From the NCBI GenBank assembly GCA_947561715.1, contig OX387200.1, positions 2,606,501 through 2,670,500 of the forward strand: a stretch of DNA of 64,000 bases. The letters run 5' to 3'. Positions 1-11,023 of this stretch are shown piece by piece. A model generated the notes under the pieces. It was not told the DNA's origin. It did no database searches and saw only the letters and a program-made list of their open reading frames with translations. Both the position numbers and the translations under genes were made by a program. Source of the DNA: Ascidia mentula. Taxonomy: Eukaryota; Chordata; Ascidiacea; Phlebobranchia; Ascidiidae. Numbering within the stretch: position 1 is the stretch's first letter; each line of letters begins with the position of its first letter.

Positions 1-31
1 GGAATATCGTAGCAGAAACGCATTAACAAAC

Positions 32-144
32 CTGCACTCGTCGCATTTGTACAAGGGAATGGAAGAGCAGGCGTTGTAGGAAGTTTTAGCACAAAATCCT
101 GGCATTCCACATAATGATCCGTTGCTGGTTCTTCCGTCAGCCAT
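32..144 (-). CDS. Orphan 7TM receptor paralog C, first coding exon only (partial, runs off the left edge)
   Basis: Minus-strand exon from an ATG at 144 to a GT donor just below 32. It encodes 37 residues beginning MADGRTSNGS and containing the signature CGMPGFC, then seven residues, C, then SSIP, then KC and DEC. It is nearly identical to exon 1 of the complete receptor at 5935-8874, including the donor (CAG/gtttgtt) and the leftover phase (two bases). No hydrophobic signal peptide is visible. The membrane-spanning exons must lie outside the window to the left. Paralogy is seen directly in the sequence; the receptor assignment is inferred from the complete copies. Confidence 0.75.
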
Positions 145-2074
145 TTTGTTTATTTGTATTTGTTTCATTTCAATTTGTAACACCAGCAACCAGTACAACT
201 ACAGTAAACCCTTCGCAATTTTGTATCATTCAATTCTACTACAGAATAGAGCAATCGGCACCTATGCAATCTCATACACTATAAACGACTGTTCAGCACA
301 TACAGTTATCAGGCATGCCTCATCACGTGGATGACATGTTTAAAATTAAACACAATTATGTGAAGATTGGGTTTGTTTGAGTCTTAATCAATATTTTATC
401 GAGTTGTTTGCGTTCGTGATAGACTAGCGATGATGATTTTAACATCGATTCACAACTGTTGACTTAAAGTAGGGGCGACTGGAACTCTGTTTGCTTCTTT
501 ATCCGGGCTTTATACGCGCGCATACCAACTTGAAATAAAACAAACAAAGATTTCACCGGCGTGTTTGTTGACACGGGCTGTTACTTAGGGTTTGATTTGT
601 TTAGGAAGCACCACGGTATTCAATGTAATGAAAAACATTACTAACAGATTCATACGTTAACTTGTTGAACTTGTAGCAGATGTAATACAAATGTACTGCT
701 CTTCTTGCATAAAATTTATACTTGATAAAGTCTCGCCGAATGGCAGACGAAACGTCGAAACAATACAGCACGTAAATTTTATACCAGAAAAGCAGAACAT
801 TTCAAATTGCAATATACTTGGCGGAAACAGGAGCTTTATATTTGTAGCAGATGGTTCGTTACGAAAAGCCTTAGTTACGACATCAATGTAATTTCGTGTT
901 TCTTTCAGTATTTCAAATTAAGTTCAGGCTTTACCCAAATAGCACTTAAAAAACATTGCAAAAACTTAAAACCCACCATAAAATCGACATAAATTTTTAA
1001 CATCCTGACTCATATATGACGCAATCAGAGTTGTTTTGCCTGCAAGACCAGCAACATAACGACAAAGCTTATGTCGAACTTCCATTTAGTTCGCGTAACC
1101 CACTTTTTCCTAACTATCTTCAAAATATTAAATTTCCGCCTGTCAGAACTCTCGATTTAAAAACCTTCAGTGTTTTGTTCAAGGAAAGTTAGGTTTCAGG
1201 CTGGTGAAAAACGCTGTCTATGCCCATACGTATTCTTACCCATCTTGTTCACCTCCTTCAACGTTTTTGTAAATTCTGCAACATTTCATCAGTGAAAAAT
1301 ATGCGCATCACCCAATTAAAACCTTCTGACAACCATGTATCTATTGGCTATCCTCCAAGCGCAGCATTAACTCAGAAAGCAAACATTATCCCGTGTTTAT
1401 CTACTTTGCCTGGATGATGTCAAGCTACGTTTAAAAGGTGGACTATAATTTTTTGACTCGAATGCCAGAAATCGTTGTGTTGACACCACAGTTGTATTAA
1501 CTAAAATATGCAACTTACAAAAATGTTTAAGTGCTTTGAAAATCATGTCTGGCTTAAACCCACGCCCGAAAACAACACTGAGAAAATACTCAAGGACAAT
1601 TTTGTTTATTCACATAATATGAACACTTCATAATATTGAATCATCCCCTTTCAGATATCCACCAGTTAATATCTAAAATTATCGAAGTGTTATTGAAGGG
1701 GTATACAACTTGGTAAAAGACACCGCAAAAATCTTACGTGATTACTGGATATGGTGGAAGTTCTCCACGCACTGCAACACACGAGAAAATATTATGAACG
1801 GATATTTTTACTTGAAAATAGCTGTAATTTTAATCTACTTGTCGTAAACTTAACAGCGCTGTTTATCCAGTAAATAAAAACAGAGGCTTGTACAGAAACT
1901 TAACAGTAGATTGATGTCGCAAATACAAAGACAATGAGTTACAGATTGTCTTAGAAATAATGAGAAGGTCTAGTACTATAACTGATATGAGTATTAATGA
2001 AAAAATAAGCCTCTGATTGGTGCCAGTAAATTTTTTACAACAAATGTGGTGATATCAATCAAGTGCTTGTTGCT
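145..2074. other. Non-coding stretch upstream of receptor C and downstream of the LDLa gene
   Basis: No convincing coding exon on either strand. It holds a retroelement-like fragment at about 690-860 with a hammerhead-like core near 730-760. The remainder is AT-rich sequence with no recognised feature. Confidence 0.5.
690..860 (+). repeat. Retroelement-like repeat fragment with hammerhead-like core (copy 1)
   Basis: The core reads CTTGATAA, a GTCT/AGAC stem around a loop, then GAAACGTCG. The 3' part (about 775-850, with CCAGAA, CAATATACTTGGC and GCTTTATATTTG) aligns by eye with the sequence that follows the similar core at 37540-37675. Hammerhead motifs of this style are known in Penelope-like retroelements; assignment to that class is inferred. 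Confidence 0.4.
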
Positions 2075-5000
2075 TCATTGATGCACATAACGCTCACAGT
2101 AAGTAGATATCGCAGAGAAAAGGACAACGCCTATCTGAGGGCCGGATTCTCTTGCAATTAAGCAGCAAGTCTTAAATGCACACAACTTACATTGAGAGCA
2201 TCTGGTCTTAAAATTTTCCACCACATTGTCATTCGGTGTCAACAGATTCAGGGTCAAAATTTCGTCCGACAGCGACACCTCGTGGGAATCGAGCGCATCT
2301 CCAGAACTTGAAAAACACATGAGGGTCGCGGGGTTATTGTTCATGCCGAAGATTCCGAAACCTTCGAACTGGCCCACCTCGTCACACAAAACTAAATCTT
2401 GCATTGTATGTATGCCTGGGTAAAAGCATGTCAATTATTAACTTTCGTTTTTGAGGCTACGTTTGTCTCAAAAGTTTACAAAACCGTGAAAGTTATACGT
2501 AAACTTTTTTTTATTGGATGTTTATACTAAAAAACAAAACACAACAGTTCCACAACTATCCAAATAGATCGAGCCACCGCATTGGTGATTAATGTTAAAC
2601 ATAAAAGCCTAAATGTATGTAAAAATGATAGCGGGCCACATAGTTTAAGTATAAACACACAGGTGTTTCGGACATAGTCAAGGTATGCGATGAAAAACTA
2701 ATTGAACGCGAATCAGGGCGGATGGTGCAGTTCGAAGTATAACTTTATGACGTGGAGTTTGGTGGGTCACCATAAAGCACAGTCGGACGAAATCTTAATA
2801 CTAGAGTTTTAAATTGACATGGGCACCGGTAATTATTTAAATGCCTGTTTGAATGCAATGCATCTAAGTTGCCGGAGTTAGTATATGTTGATAGTTGAAC
2901 ATTAAGTATAGTTGTACGTAAGTTGGCCACAAGATTCCAAATACTTTTGAACTAATGCTTCGGAACCAAATCCAGTATTTTTGAGTGCGTACTAAATCTG
3001 TAAAATTCGGTTTCCGACATTATCAGAGTTTTCGGTTTTTCGGTAAAAGAGTTGCCGAAAGATTTGTGACAACCCCAACAAAACCATGCATTATAAGTTT
3101 GAAACTATGTGAGTGGCCACCTTTGTGAAAAACATTTCAAATTTTTCCGCGTTGTTACTTAACATTTACTTGCACATCACAACAAGCATAAGTTAGTATG
3201 TTATTTTACCTTCTCTTACAGCTTTATTCCACAAATTTCGCTCCATTTCAAGACAATAAGGAATCACATACGGGACGGATGACGAGTTTCTGAAAAGAAA
3301 ACTTACAATAACTTTTACCACAGGTCGAATATTAATTCTTAAACAGGGCAGTTTGTCATTGACGAAAAACAGTAATTTTTATCACTTATATTGCTCTGCC
3401 ATGTTGAGATTTCATGGTTTGATATGTGTTTGCAATCCCTGCATCCGGCCTTACAACAGCGTGATCAAGTCGGTTCCGGGCCCCATGTCAGACCCCATGT
3501 CAGTCTAGGGCACAAGGAATAACAAAAGGGGGCTCCCAAACACCATTATTTGCTTCAAAACTAAAGGACTTATATCGTAAGGCCAGATTCTACCAAAATT
3601 TCATGTGTCGAAAGAAAGGCTCGTCTTTTTCCCTCAAGGACCTTGCTCTACATGCCAGAACAATAGTCCTTATAATTTTAACAGTGGTAACGGATTCCAA
3701 ACCTCTTATCTCCAAAATATAATCACCTATGTTCGCAAAAGGCCTCGTCTTTTCCATCATCGCATTGCTGTTCACCGTCACACAACCACTCCTTCCAACC
3801 ACAATAAAAGGTGTTGGGACCAAAACACAGAATTCCGTCGTTGCAAGCTGAAAAGAATAAAGACGATATTTCACATAATTCACAGAGGAAATCATAAGTG
3901 ATTGAAGAATAACAAAATATGAATCAATTTAAAAACCAAAGGCCCCTGGCAGGCTGTCGATCGCACACCGTATCGATATAATTATCTGTTAAATTCCACA
4001 AAACAATCAGCTCAGACGGTGGATGTTTACTGAGGAAAGTATATTTCGCCTAAAAAAGGCATCATCAGTTTCTCCAAAAGAAATGATTGTTTTTTTCCAT
4101 ATGCCGGATTCTGCGACTGGATTCAGTTAGTTTTTTTTTAAATAAGATTAAAATTCTTAGTTTTGAAACGTGTCGGCGTTGTAGGTTTTATCAAGATGGC
4201 GACCGTACGGCAGACATATCATTATCCATGAGAAAAAGAACAAGAACCTGTCTCGATAACTGTATAGAAGTTTATAGGTACATGATTTAGACACAATTAT
4301 GATGTCACAATAAAACATTTGCAGTATATGCGTAAATACCGCTCAAATGATTTCCGATTTTTCGCCATATTCTACCTACACCATTTACCTAAAGATGTAA
4401 AGTTTGCCGTGTATGTATCAACCACTTCTGTTCCCACCATGGCGTCGACCTCAACGAGGTACAGCATGGATGGGATTTGATGAAACCAAACTCTTCTCTG
4501 CACAAACCCGTCGCTCTTATTTCCGATGAAGTTATCGGTTGCGGAGGCGAAAGTTTTCGACGATATATTCTGACGAAACAAAGCAACGAATGGGAAACTT
4601 ATGACTGGTTAAGATAAATATAAAATAATGACAAGTTAATGAAAGCAAGCAAGACCACAACTTTTACTTGTATAAATCTTGCAATGCGTTTAACATACAG
4701 TTTCTCCACTGGGAGTCCATGGACCTCAGCGACCTATTGGGTTGGTCTAAGGCCTTTCCCAAACAGTAATACAATTGGCGACGAATTTCATTTTGTTTAA
4801 GTCACAACCAAAACCACATAGAAAACAAGTTTTTAAAATTTCATTGGTGAGAAAAAAATGTGAGGGCCATGGATACAAATGAGTTGACAATGTTTGTTTT
4901 AACATAACTTACCGAGTAGATAGAGAACTTACCGAGTAGACAGAGAACTTACCGAGTAGACAGAGAACTTACCGAGTAGAAAGAGAAATTACCGAGTAGA

Positions 5001-5325
5001 CAGAGAACTTACCGAGTAGATAGAGATGTGAAAGGAACAGGTTACGTCTTCGGTTACTTGGAGTTCAATGTCCACGTATTCCTTGTCAACCTGCACCATT
5101 ATAGTCAGTAATTATACAGTTAGAAATTCAGTAAAAATAAAATACCAACTTACTTTTGTAACACGTGCCAATGTGGAATCCATCGAACACATAGCATGCG
5201 GGGCTATGATGAGTATGGTCACAATCAATTCCTTTAAAACAGCCATCATTCTTAAGACAGGTTGGAATTTTTGGTAGAACTGTTACAACTTGCGCTGTTA
5301 ACAACACATAAGTATGGAGACGCAC
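2075..5325 (-). CDS. Secreted protein with one LDL-receptor class A domain (6 exons)
   Basis: Predicted minus-strand exons: 5154-5325, 5013-5090, 4389-4569, 3727-3847, 3210-3289 and 2075-2415. The start MRLHTYVLLTAQVVTVLP looks like a signal peptide and is followed by a short Cys-rich stretch (TCLKNDGCF, then CD, ACYVF, GTCYK). The exon at 3727-3847 is a textbook LDLa module: CNDGILC, then YCGWKEWLCDGEQQC and DDGKDEAFC, including the acidic calcium-binding residues. The C-terminal ~115 residues contain eight or so cysteines (CSQC, CAF, TCC, TYC) and end in YVHQ. No transmembrane segment is seen. Exons 2 to 6 join in phase (0, 1, 2, 1 leftover bases agree), but exon 1 leaves one base while exon 2 opens only in phase 0, so the first junction is unresolved. 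The family beyond the LDLa module is not recognised. Likely extracellular. Confidence 0.72.
4028..4068 (-). repeat. Hammerhead-like motif in an intron of the LDLa gene
   Basis: Minus strand: CTGATGATGCC, T-rich loop, GGCGAAATATAC. It contains the CUGAUGA and GAAA core of the hammerhead with a three-pair stem II. Confidence 0.4.
4906..5030. repeat. 20-bp tandem repeat, six copies, each carrying a splice-donor-like site
   Basis: The unit is accgagtaga followed by YagagaaCtt. Copies of accgagtaga start at 4911, 4931, 4951, 4971, 4991 and 5011. On the minus strand each copy reads TACTCG/gtaagt (one copy gtaatt). The first copy reached by transcription supplies the donor of exon 2 of the LDLa gene (exon end at 5013). 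Confidence 0.9.
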
Positions 5326-5934
5326 CCATCTTTTATATATGTGGAAACAGTAAACAAACCAAGCGACGTGTCTTGAATTCTCATTAACATCCTAGATTAC
5401 CGTCGCTATGTTCTGTGCAAAACACCTCGCCTACTCTGTGTGTAAATCACCTGTTCCCGGTCTCATCCGTCGACCCCACTGTTTACGAAATGGATGTATG
5501 GATACAATGATAGAGCTCCACAGTGAAGAACAATAACTGTTTTCTGCCACTGGTTATGCTGGTATTGTTTTAAATGTAAAACCTATACAACAGGGTGATC
5601 AGAAAACACTGGAAATACTTTTCCTTTCAGCGGTTGCAATAATCCAATTTTCGGTGGCATATCCTTACATGTATAAACAATTTATTTTATTGGTCACGGA
5701 AAACATGATTCAAGAAACCTTACAAATAAACTAAACAAAGTGGACTCACACATGTGATATACAGACATATAACTGCAATAAATCGACCAAGGTGCAAGAG
5801 GCAATACGTGTACAAAATAGGAAAAGTCCCACAGCAAAGATTTTATGAGGAGAATCACCGGTCATGTAGTGTTTTGGACCTCCTTCCATCTCGTGAGTAA
5901 CTCAACCATGACATGCGTATCAGAGAGCAATCAA
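5326..5934. other. Short intergenic stretch between the LDLa gene and receptor A
   Basis: It lies upstream of the LDLa gene start and downstream of the receptor A stop codon, both genes being on the minus strand. No coding exon, RNA gene or repeat recognised. Confidence 0.5.
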
Positions 5935-8874
5935 TCATGTTTGCAAGTTCGTTTCCATGGCAACATCAGTCCTGTTTTCGGCACGGCTGCTGTTTGGAAG
6001 CTTTCGGGGTTGGATTTTTCGAAGATTTAAAGAATTTTGTCGGCATAGAATGACAGCGACAAGTTTGCGAGAAATTTCGATGAAGTTTTTGTCCCTGAAG
6101 CTGTACACGATCACGTTGACGAGGCTGGAAAAGAAAAACTTGGTTAAAAGCAACAAAGTGGTCAATTTCAGCAACGAACGTGCAGTAAATTGATTGATGG
6201 AAAATTTTACTGAGCAAAAATGTCAATAAAGGGGCAGGTAATGCAAAATGTTACAAACACAAGGACGTATTTTAGATACATACCTGTTTGAAGAACTGAG
6301 GAAAAGGCCAACCAGCAGAGTTATGCCACTGGCTTCGCACGAAACTCGGCCAGAGTAGAACAACACCAACCATAACGCACCGGGAACTGTAAAATATTGT
6401 CATACGTTGGTTTAGTGTTTAATTGCAACCCGTGTTTTTAAGGCAACTTTGCGTTGCCATTGCAGATATCATTTGTACTGTTATTGCCGATATACGCAGT
6501 CACATTACGGGGCAAACAGCCAACACAACTGATTACATGATTAAACAAACGTAAACAAAACATCACGCAGTGTGACGAAGAAGCCCAACTCCATGAGTAA
6601 CAAGCTCTTGCAAATCTCAATCTCGTTTTTGATCAGTTTCGCTCTGTCGCGCTCAAGACGCATGGATTTTGATTTCCGCGAGGTAGCGCAAACGAGCAGT
6701 CCAGTCCAAGTAGAGAAGAAAGTCTGAAAATAGAGGCAAAGCTGCAAATTCTAGTCATCATTTTACGTGAGCTTTAGGGTTATAATTAGCAGGTTTTAGT
6801 ATCAGCGGTGACAACAACCCAGAACGATTTAAAACGTCGCTCCTGTAAATGAATTCTTGCCTGCACTCGTCACGAATAGTTATAAGAACTTAAATTTAGT
6901 AAAGTTAGAGAAAATGTCAAAAATGACCGCAGGAGTCAGCATGTGCAGGTCGGTGACCGGCGGATCTTTCTTTACAAATATTTTTTTACAATTCTTTACA
7001 AAACAATTTCCTGAGATTTCAAAAGAAGTATCATATGGACTGGTGCTGATCGTCGTTTGAGTCTCAAGAATATAATTTAGTAAATTTATTCACTTATTTC
7101 GGAAATCTCACCCCCACAGTATACGAAAACACATGGTTTAATTTTTCGTTTAAATATCAATCGTTACGGTAAAATTTTTACTTGCACCACTGCTTACCAT
7201 CGATAGAAACGGGAGTATGAGGAACATGAAAACAAGACTAATTTCAACAAGGATCGCAAACTTTCCATCCATCGTGAACTGGGCTTGGTAGAGAAACACG
7301 TTATGGAGGTAACCAACTATGAAAAAATCCCGCTTCGTCACTGGTGATATAAAACTATAGTGAGATGTTGGAGACGTAACGAATTTGTACAGGAAACAAA
7401 GACAAAAGCACACTTGTTTGAACATCTTCCATTTTGCGATTTGTCGAATTGTCAATTTAACGGATAAAATGATATGAACAACTTTAATGTTTTCATTAAC
7501 GTATGCAAGTGCTCCGGGAGCGATAATAGTGTTCAAATATCTGTAGTTTATTTGTAGAAAGCAATTACAAGGAAAACGTTTAGAGTCGACTAGATTTAGG
7601 TTTAGAGTTAGTTGGGGGTTTGAACATACGTAGAACTATGCAAGTGGCAACCGCGCCAATCCATATAAGGGCAAGCCACCACCACGTGTTTGAATTTCCT
7701 TTCGCCCTCCACCAAAACGGCCACTTGATGGCGATCCAGCGCTGGATAGCGAGATAATTGAGATGATCGATCGACGCCACGTAACTCAGTCCGTAGAAAA
7801 ACGATCCTGCTATGGCAACGGGGGAATTAACACTGAGAAGCTGCCCTAAATCCAGCTGTTGTGCGGTCACACTCAAAGTCCATCCAATGTTGGGTAGAAT
7901 TACACACATTAGGTGGAAACCTGTAAGAAAAACAAGGCAGTTTTAAGTAAACCAGACTTGTTGGTTGTTTGGCTAAAGTTGGTTGATAATTCGTGCTATC
8001 GGAATGCGATTAGATTGCATTAAATGCCCAAAAACTTACAGTACAAATGCATGGTTACTGCAAAGTCATGCACTTAATTTCTCAAATAAACGTGTGGACA
8101 AAAAAGCATTTTCTATCCAAATTAAAAGTAGTTTTCTTATCTCGTAACAACAGGCACAAGTGAGCTCACCATTAATCAAATCTGCCACAGCCAATGACGC
8201 CTTGGTGTATCCGAGCTTCGTTTTTCCTCGCTTTCCATTACAAAACACTGAGGCGATGACCATGGAGTTGCCGACCACGATGGCAACAGCAAAGATCGTT
8301 AAAATGGCAGCCGCAACACCAGCACCCACAAAGCTTTAACAGAAAGGTTTGTAAGCCTAGTGGTCTACTCGCTATCTTTTGTACAACAGCAATATTTCAT
8401 TTATTTTATGGTAATTCTTCAACTCATGGCATCGCGACGAGGATGCGATAAATGTACATAAGTGGTTCTCGTATTGGTAGGGTTTGCAAACCCAGTGGTA
8501 TAACTCGCTATGTGTGTTTCAACAGCAAATCTCATTATATTCTGTAAGCCCGCTAGATGTAATCAGAATGCTTTGTTAGTCCAACTGTTTCCAAATTTTT
8601 TTGTGTGTAAGGTTACCCCACCAGTCTATCCAATGAGATTCAAACATGCGGTAAGTGTAGATAATTGGTCCCCAACCACACTAAATTGGTACCCCTACGT
8701 CCCTATTATTAACACAACAACAAACCTGCACTCGTCGCATTTGTACAAAGGAATGGAATAACAGGCGTTGTACGACGTTTTGGCACAAAATCCTGGCATT
8801 CCACATAATGATCCGTTGCTGGTTCTGTCCAACCGCAAATAAAAACTTCCACCTGCTGTTTCGTTCAACTCCAT
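5935..8874 (-). CDS. Orphan 7TM (rhodopsin-class-like) receptor, paralog A, 7 exons, about 398 aa
   Basis: Predicted exons: 8726-8874, 8170-8333, 7630-7920, 7198-7340, 6567-6723, 6284-6386, 5935-6124; every junction keeps phase. Exon 1 starts MELNETAGGS and holds five cysteines (CGMPGFC, C, KCDEC). TM1 has the GNSMV motif and TM2 has SLAVADL, as in class A receptors. The end of TM3 reads IQRWIAIKWPF where D/ERY is expected. TM6 reads VTLLP instead of CWxP. TM7 ends LVNVIVYSFRD, so NPxxY is NVIVY, followed by a basic helix-8-like region and a 40-residue tail. No cysteine is seen at the usual start of TM3. The ligand is unknown. The plus-strand gene at 11024-14189 is its paralog with almost identical exon lengths. 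The 7TM fold is well supported; G-protein coupling is inferred and less certain given the altered motifs. Confidence 0.82.
6910..6985 (+). repeat. Dispersed repeat (gaccgcaggagtcagc family), copy in a receptor A intron
   Basis: gaccgcaggagtcagc, then gtgcaggtcggtgaccgg and cggatctttctttacaaat. Similar copies occur at about 19385-19447 and, more degraded, at 17868-17910. No coding content; class unknown. Confidence 0.5.
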
Positions 8875-11023
8875 TTCAAACTAAATAGGAGGTTGCCATT
8901 AAAAACCTCACCCATCGTATGATGTCCAGGTGTAGGATGAGGTTCGTTGCCATTGAAGCGCAACGTGCCAAGAACACAATTGGTGCGGAACGCCTCAGGC
9001 CATATCACAACAGGTTAACCTCACTATAACGCAGAATTGGTACCTCGCCATTAACCCGACTACGAAGGCTAATGTTTAATCAACACTGGATAAGGTTGGG
9101 CATTGTGTTTTGTACCTCACTTTATTTGCCAAAAATCGTATCGATCCGCTCTTGGTGATTCAGTTGTCTGCGAAATTCGAAATATTTACGCACAGATGAA
9201 AAAAGGGGTGGAAATTACTCGCGTTCAGATAAAACCGGGATTTAAATACAAAAAATCAAAACAGCCTTTTCTGTGGTTTTGTGTTCCTATTTAAAACAAC
9301 ACAAACAATTACCGAGGTAGCCTAACACTGCAAATATTGTCACCCTTTTGAGCAGACTTTGTTTCTTCTACACTGCGTATACCTTAGATCCACTTGCTAG
9401 TAAATACTTTCTTCTTTATCAACAGCACGCATCCTTTATCAGAGTTCTCCAAACCTGTGCTGATGAATCATGCGATTCCAGAGGTCACCCCTAAACCCCA
9501 ACACCCGGTAAACAACCGTGTTCACATGATCCTTTACCGCGTGATCTTTGTCACATGATTGTTTTCACCGCTTCATTAATATTTCATGATAAGAAAATAG
9601 CTGAAAATTTAAAAAAATTCCATTGTCATGTTTGGAATGACACCTGTGTCCTTTACGGTTAACGGCGATTGTTGTTGTTTCTGTATTGTTGAGTCACAAA
9701 CAGTACAAGTGTTATGATACAATAAGGATGGGCAGACTTTACGGGCAAACGCAAACACGCAAATAACGCCAAAAGCGCAATTAACACATACTGGGGTGCG
9801 CAGTAATTTCGCAACCGTAAAACACTTTGCAAGACACGTTGGGTTTATTGTGGGGCAAAACATCGATGAAAATACACAACAGTTGCCACACAACGGAAAT
9901 TAATGTTCGTCGATTCAGAGAGCGTTTAGGGTTCGGTCAAGCAACTCGGTTCTCTCCTGAATAATTTAAATTACATACGACGTTTCAGCAGACCGTCGTT
10001 CGGAATCATACTCATAAAACACATGCAATAAAACGAAAAACAGTATTTTTTAGCACTGTGGATTGATATCAGTCTTCCAAACTATTCACAAACAAACCTA
10101 ATTTGTATTTTCTAAAATTTTACAATTTTACTTGGCGAAGTAGGATGACTTTATTCTGATGCATTGATTAGGCTTAATACGCGTGTCAATGCACTGTATC
10201 GCAATATAACTGTTGCCAGAATTTAGTCTGCTTGGGTTCGTAAAATTTAAAATCAGTCTAACTGCGTTCCAATTCAATCACCAAATCAAAGCCCTTATAC
10301 TATAGTATGTACAAAAAACATACCGGTTTCATCAGCAGTTTAAACTGACATTGAGTTTCAAGAACCGATTCGCTGTGACGTCACTAATATACAAACAAGC
10401 GAGTTCCGTCAAACGGGCTAATAATTTACACCGAAACAGTAAGCATCCCGTCGCAACTTCCCGCAGCAGCATGAAATAGAAGCTCCCGTCTACCAAAGTA
10501 TAGAAGTTTCAATGCTCGAAGGAAGTTGACTGCTGTGTATGGTAAAGTTTTGCAGTTGGGTTTGAAAAACAGAGGGTAAAGAACCAATGAATTACATTTA
10601 TCGGAGGCTAAGTGTTTGTTAACATTTATTTTGTTTGGTTATTTCATGAAAGCATTGGAATGACGAAACAGGGCTGGGAACCTTGCTATGTTAGTTATTC
10701 CCGAGCGTAATAACTTTTTGTCTTTTTCAGTTTCAGATTCAAGTTTGTTATTTAAACATAGATCAGAAACTGGTTGTTAAGTTTGAAATAACACGATTCA
10801 GGTAGGGAATTTCAGGGTCCTCGGGACTAGAAAGCGGAAGTATTGGAGGTTTTATTAGCTCTCCTTAGCAAGTACATTTTATCGCTCATAAGGGAGAAGC
10901 AACATCAGTTTCGTTCTCAAGATCTTGCAAACACTTAGTTTTATTCATTGCAATTTCCGTTTTGCTTACCTTGTCTAATATCTGTCCAGAAAGCCAAGTG
11001 TTTGTGTAACAGGACAAGATATA
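8875..11023. other. Divergent intergenic region between receptors A and B
   Basis: About 2.1 kb between the two head-to-head receptor starts. No coding exon supported; an ORF on the minus strand at 9609-9893 lacks splice context and family features. A palindromic CRE-like TGACGTCA lies at 10376-10383, about 650 bp upstream of the receptor B start. Whether it acts as a shared promoter region cannot be told from the sequence. Confidence 0.45.

Noticed and set aside
9609-9893. Cys-rich 94-codon minus-strand ORF
   Set aside because: No signal peptide, no splice sites and no regular cysteine spacing; likely chance.
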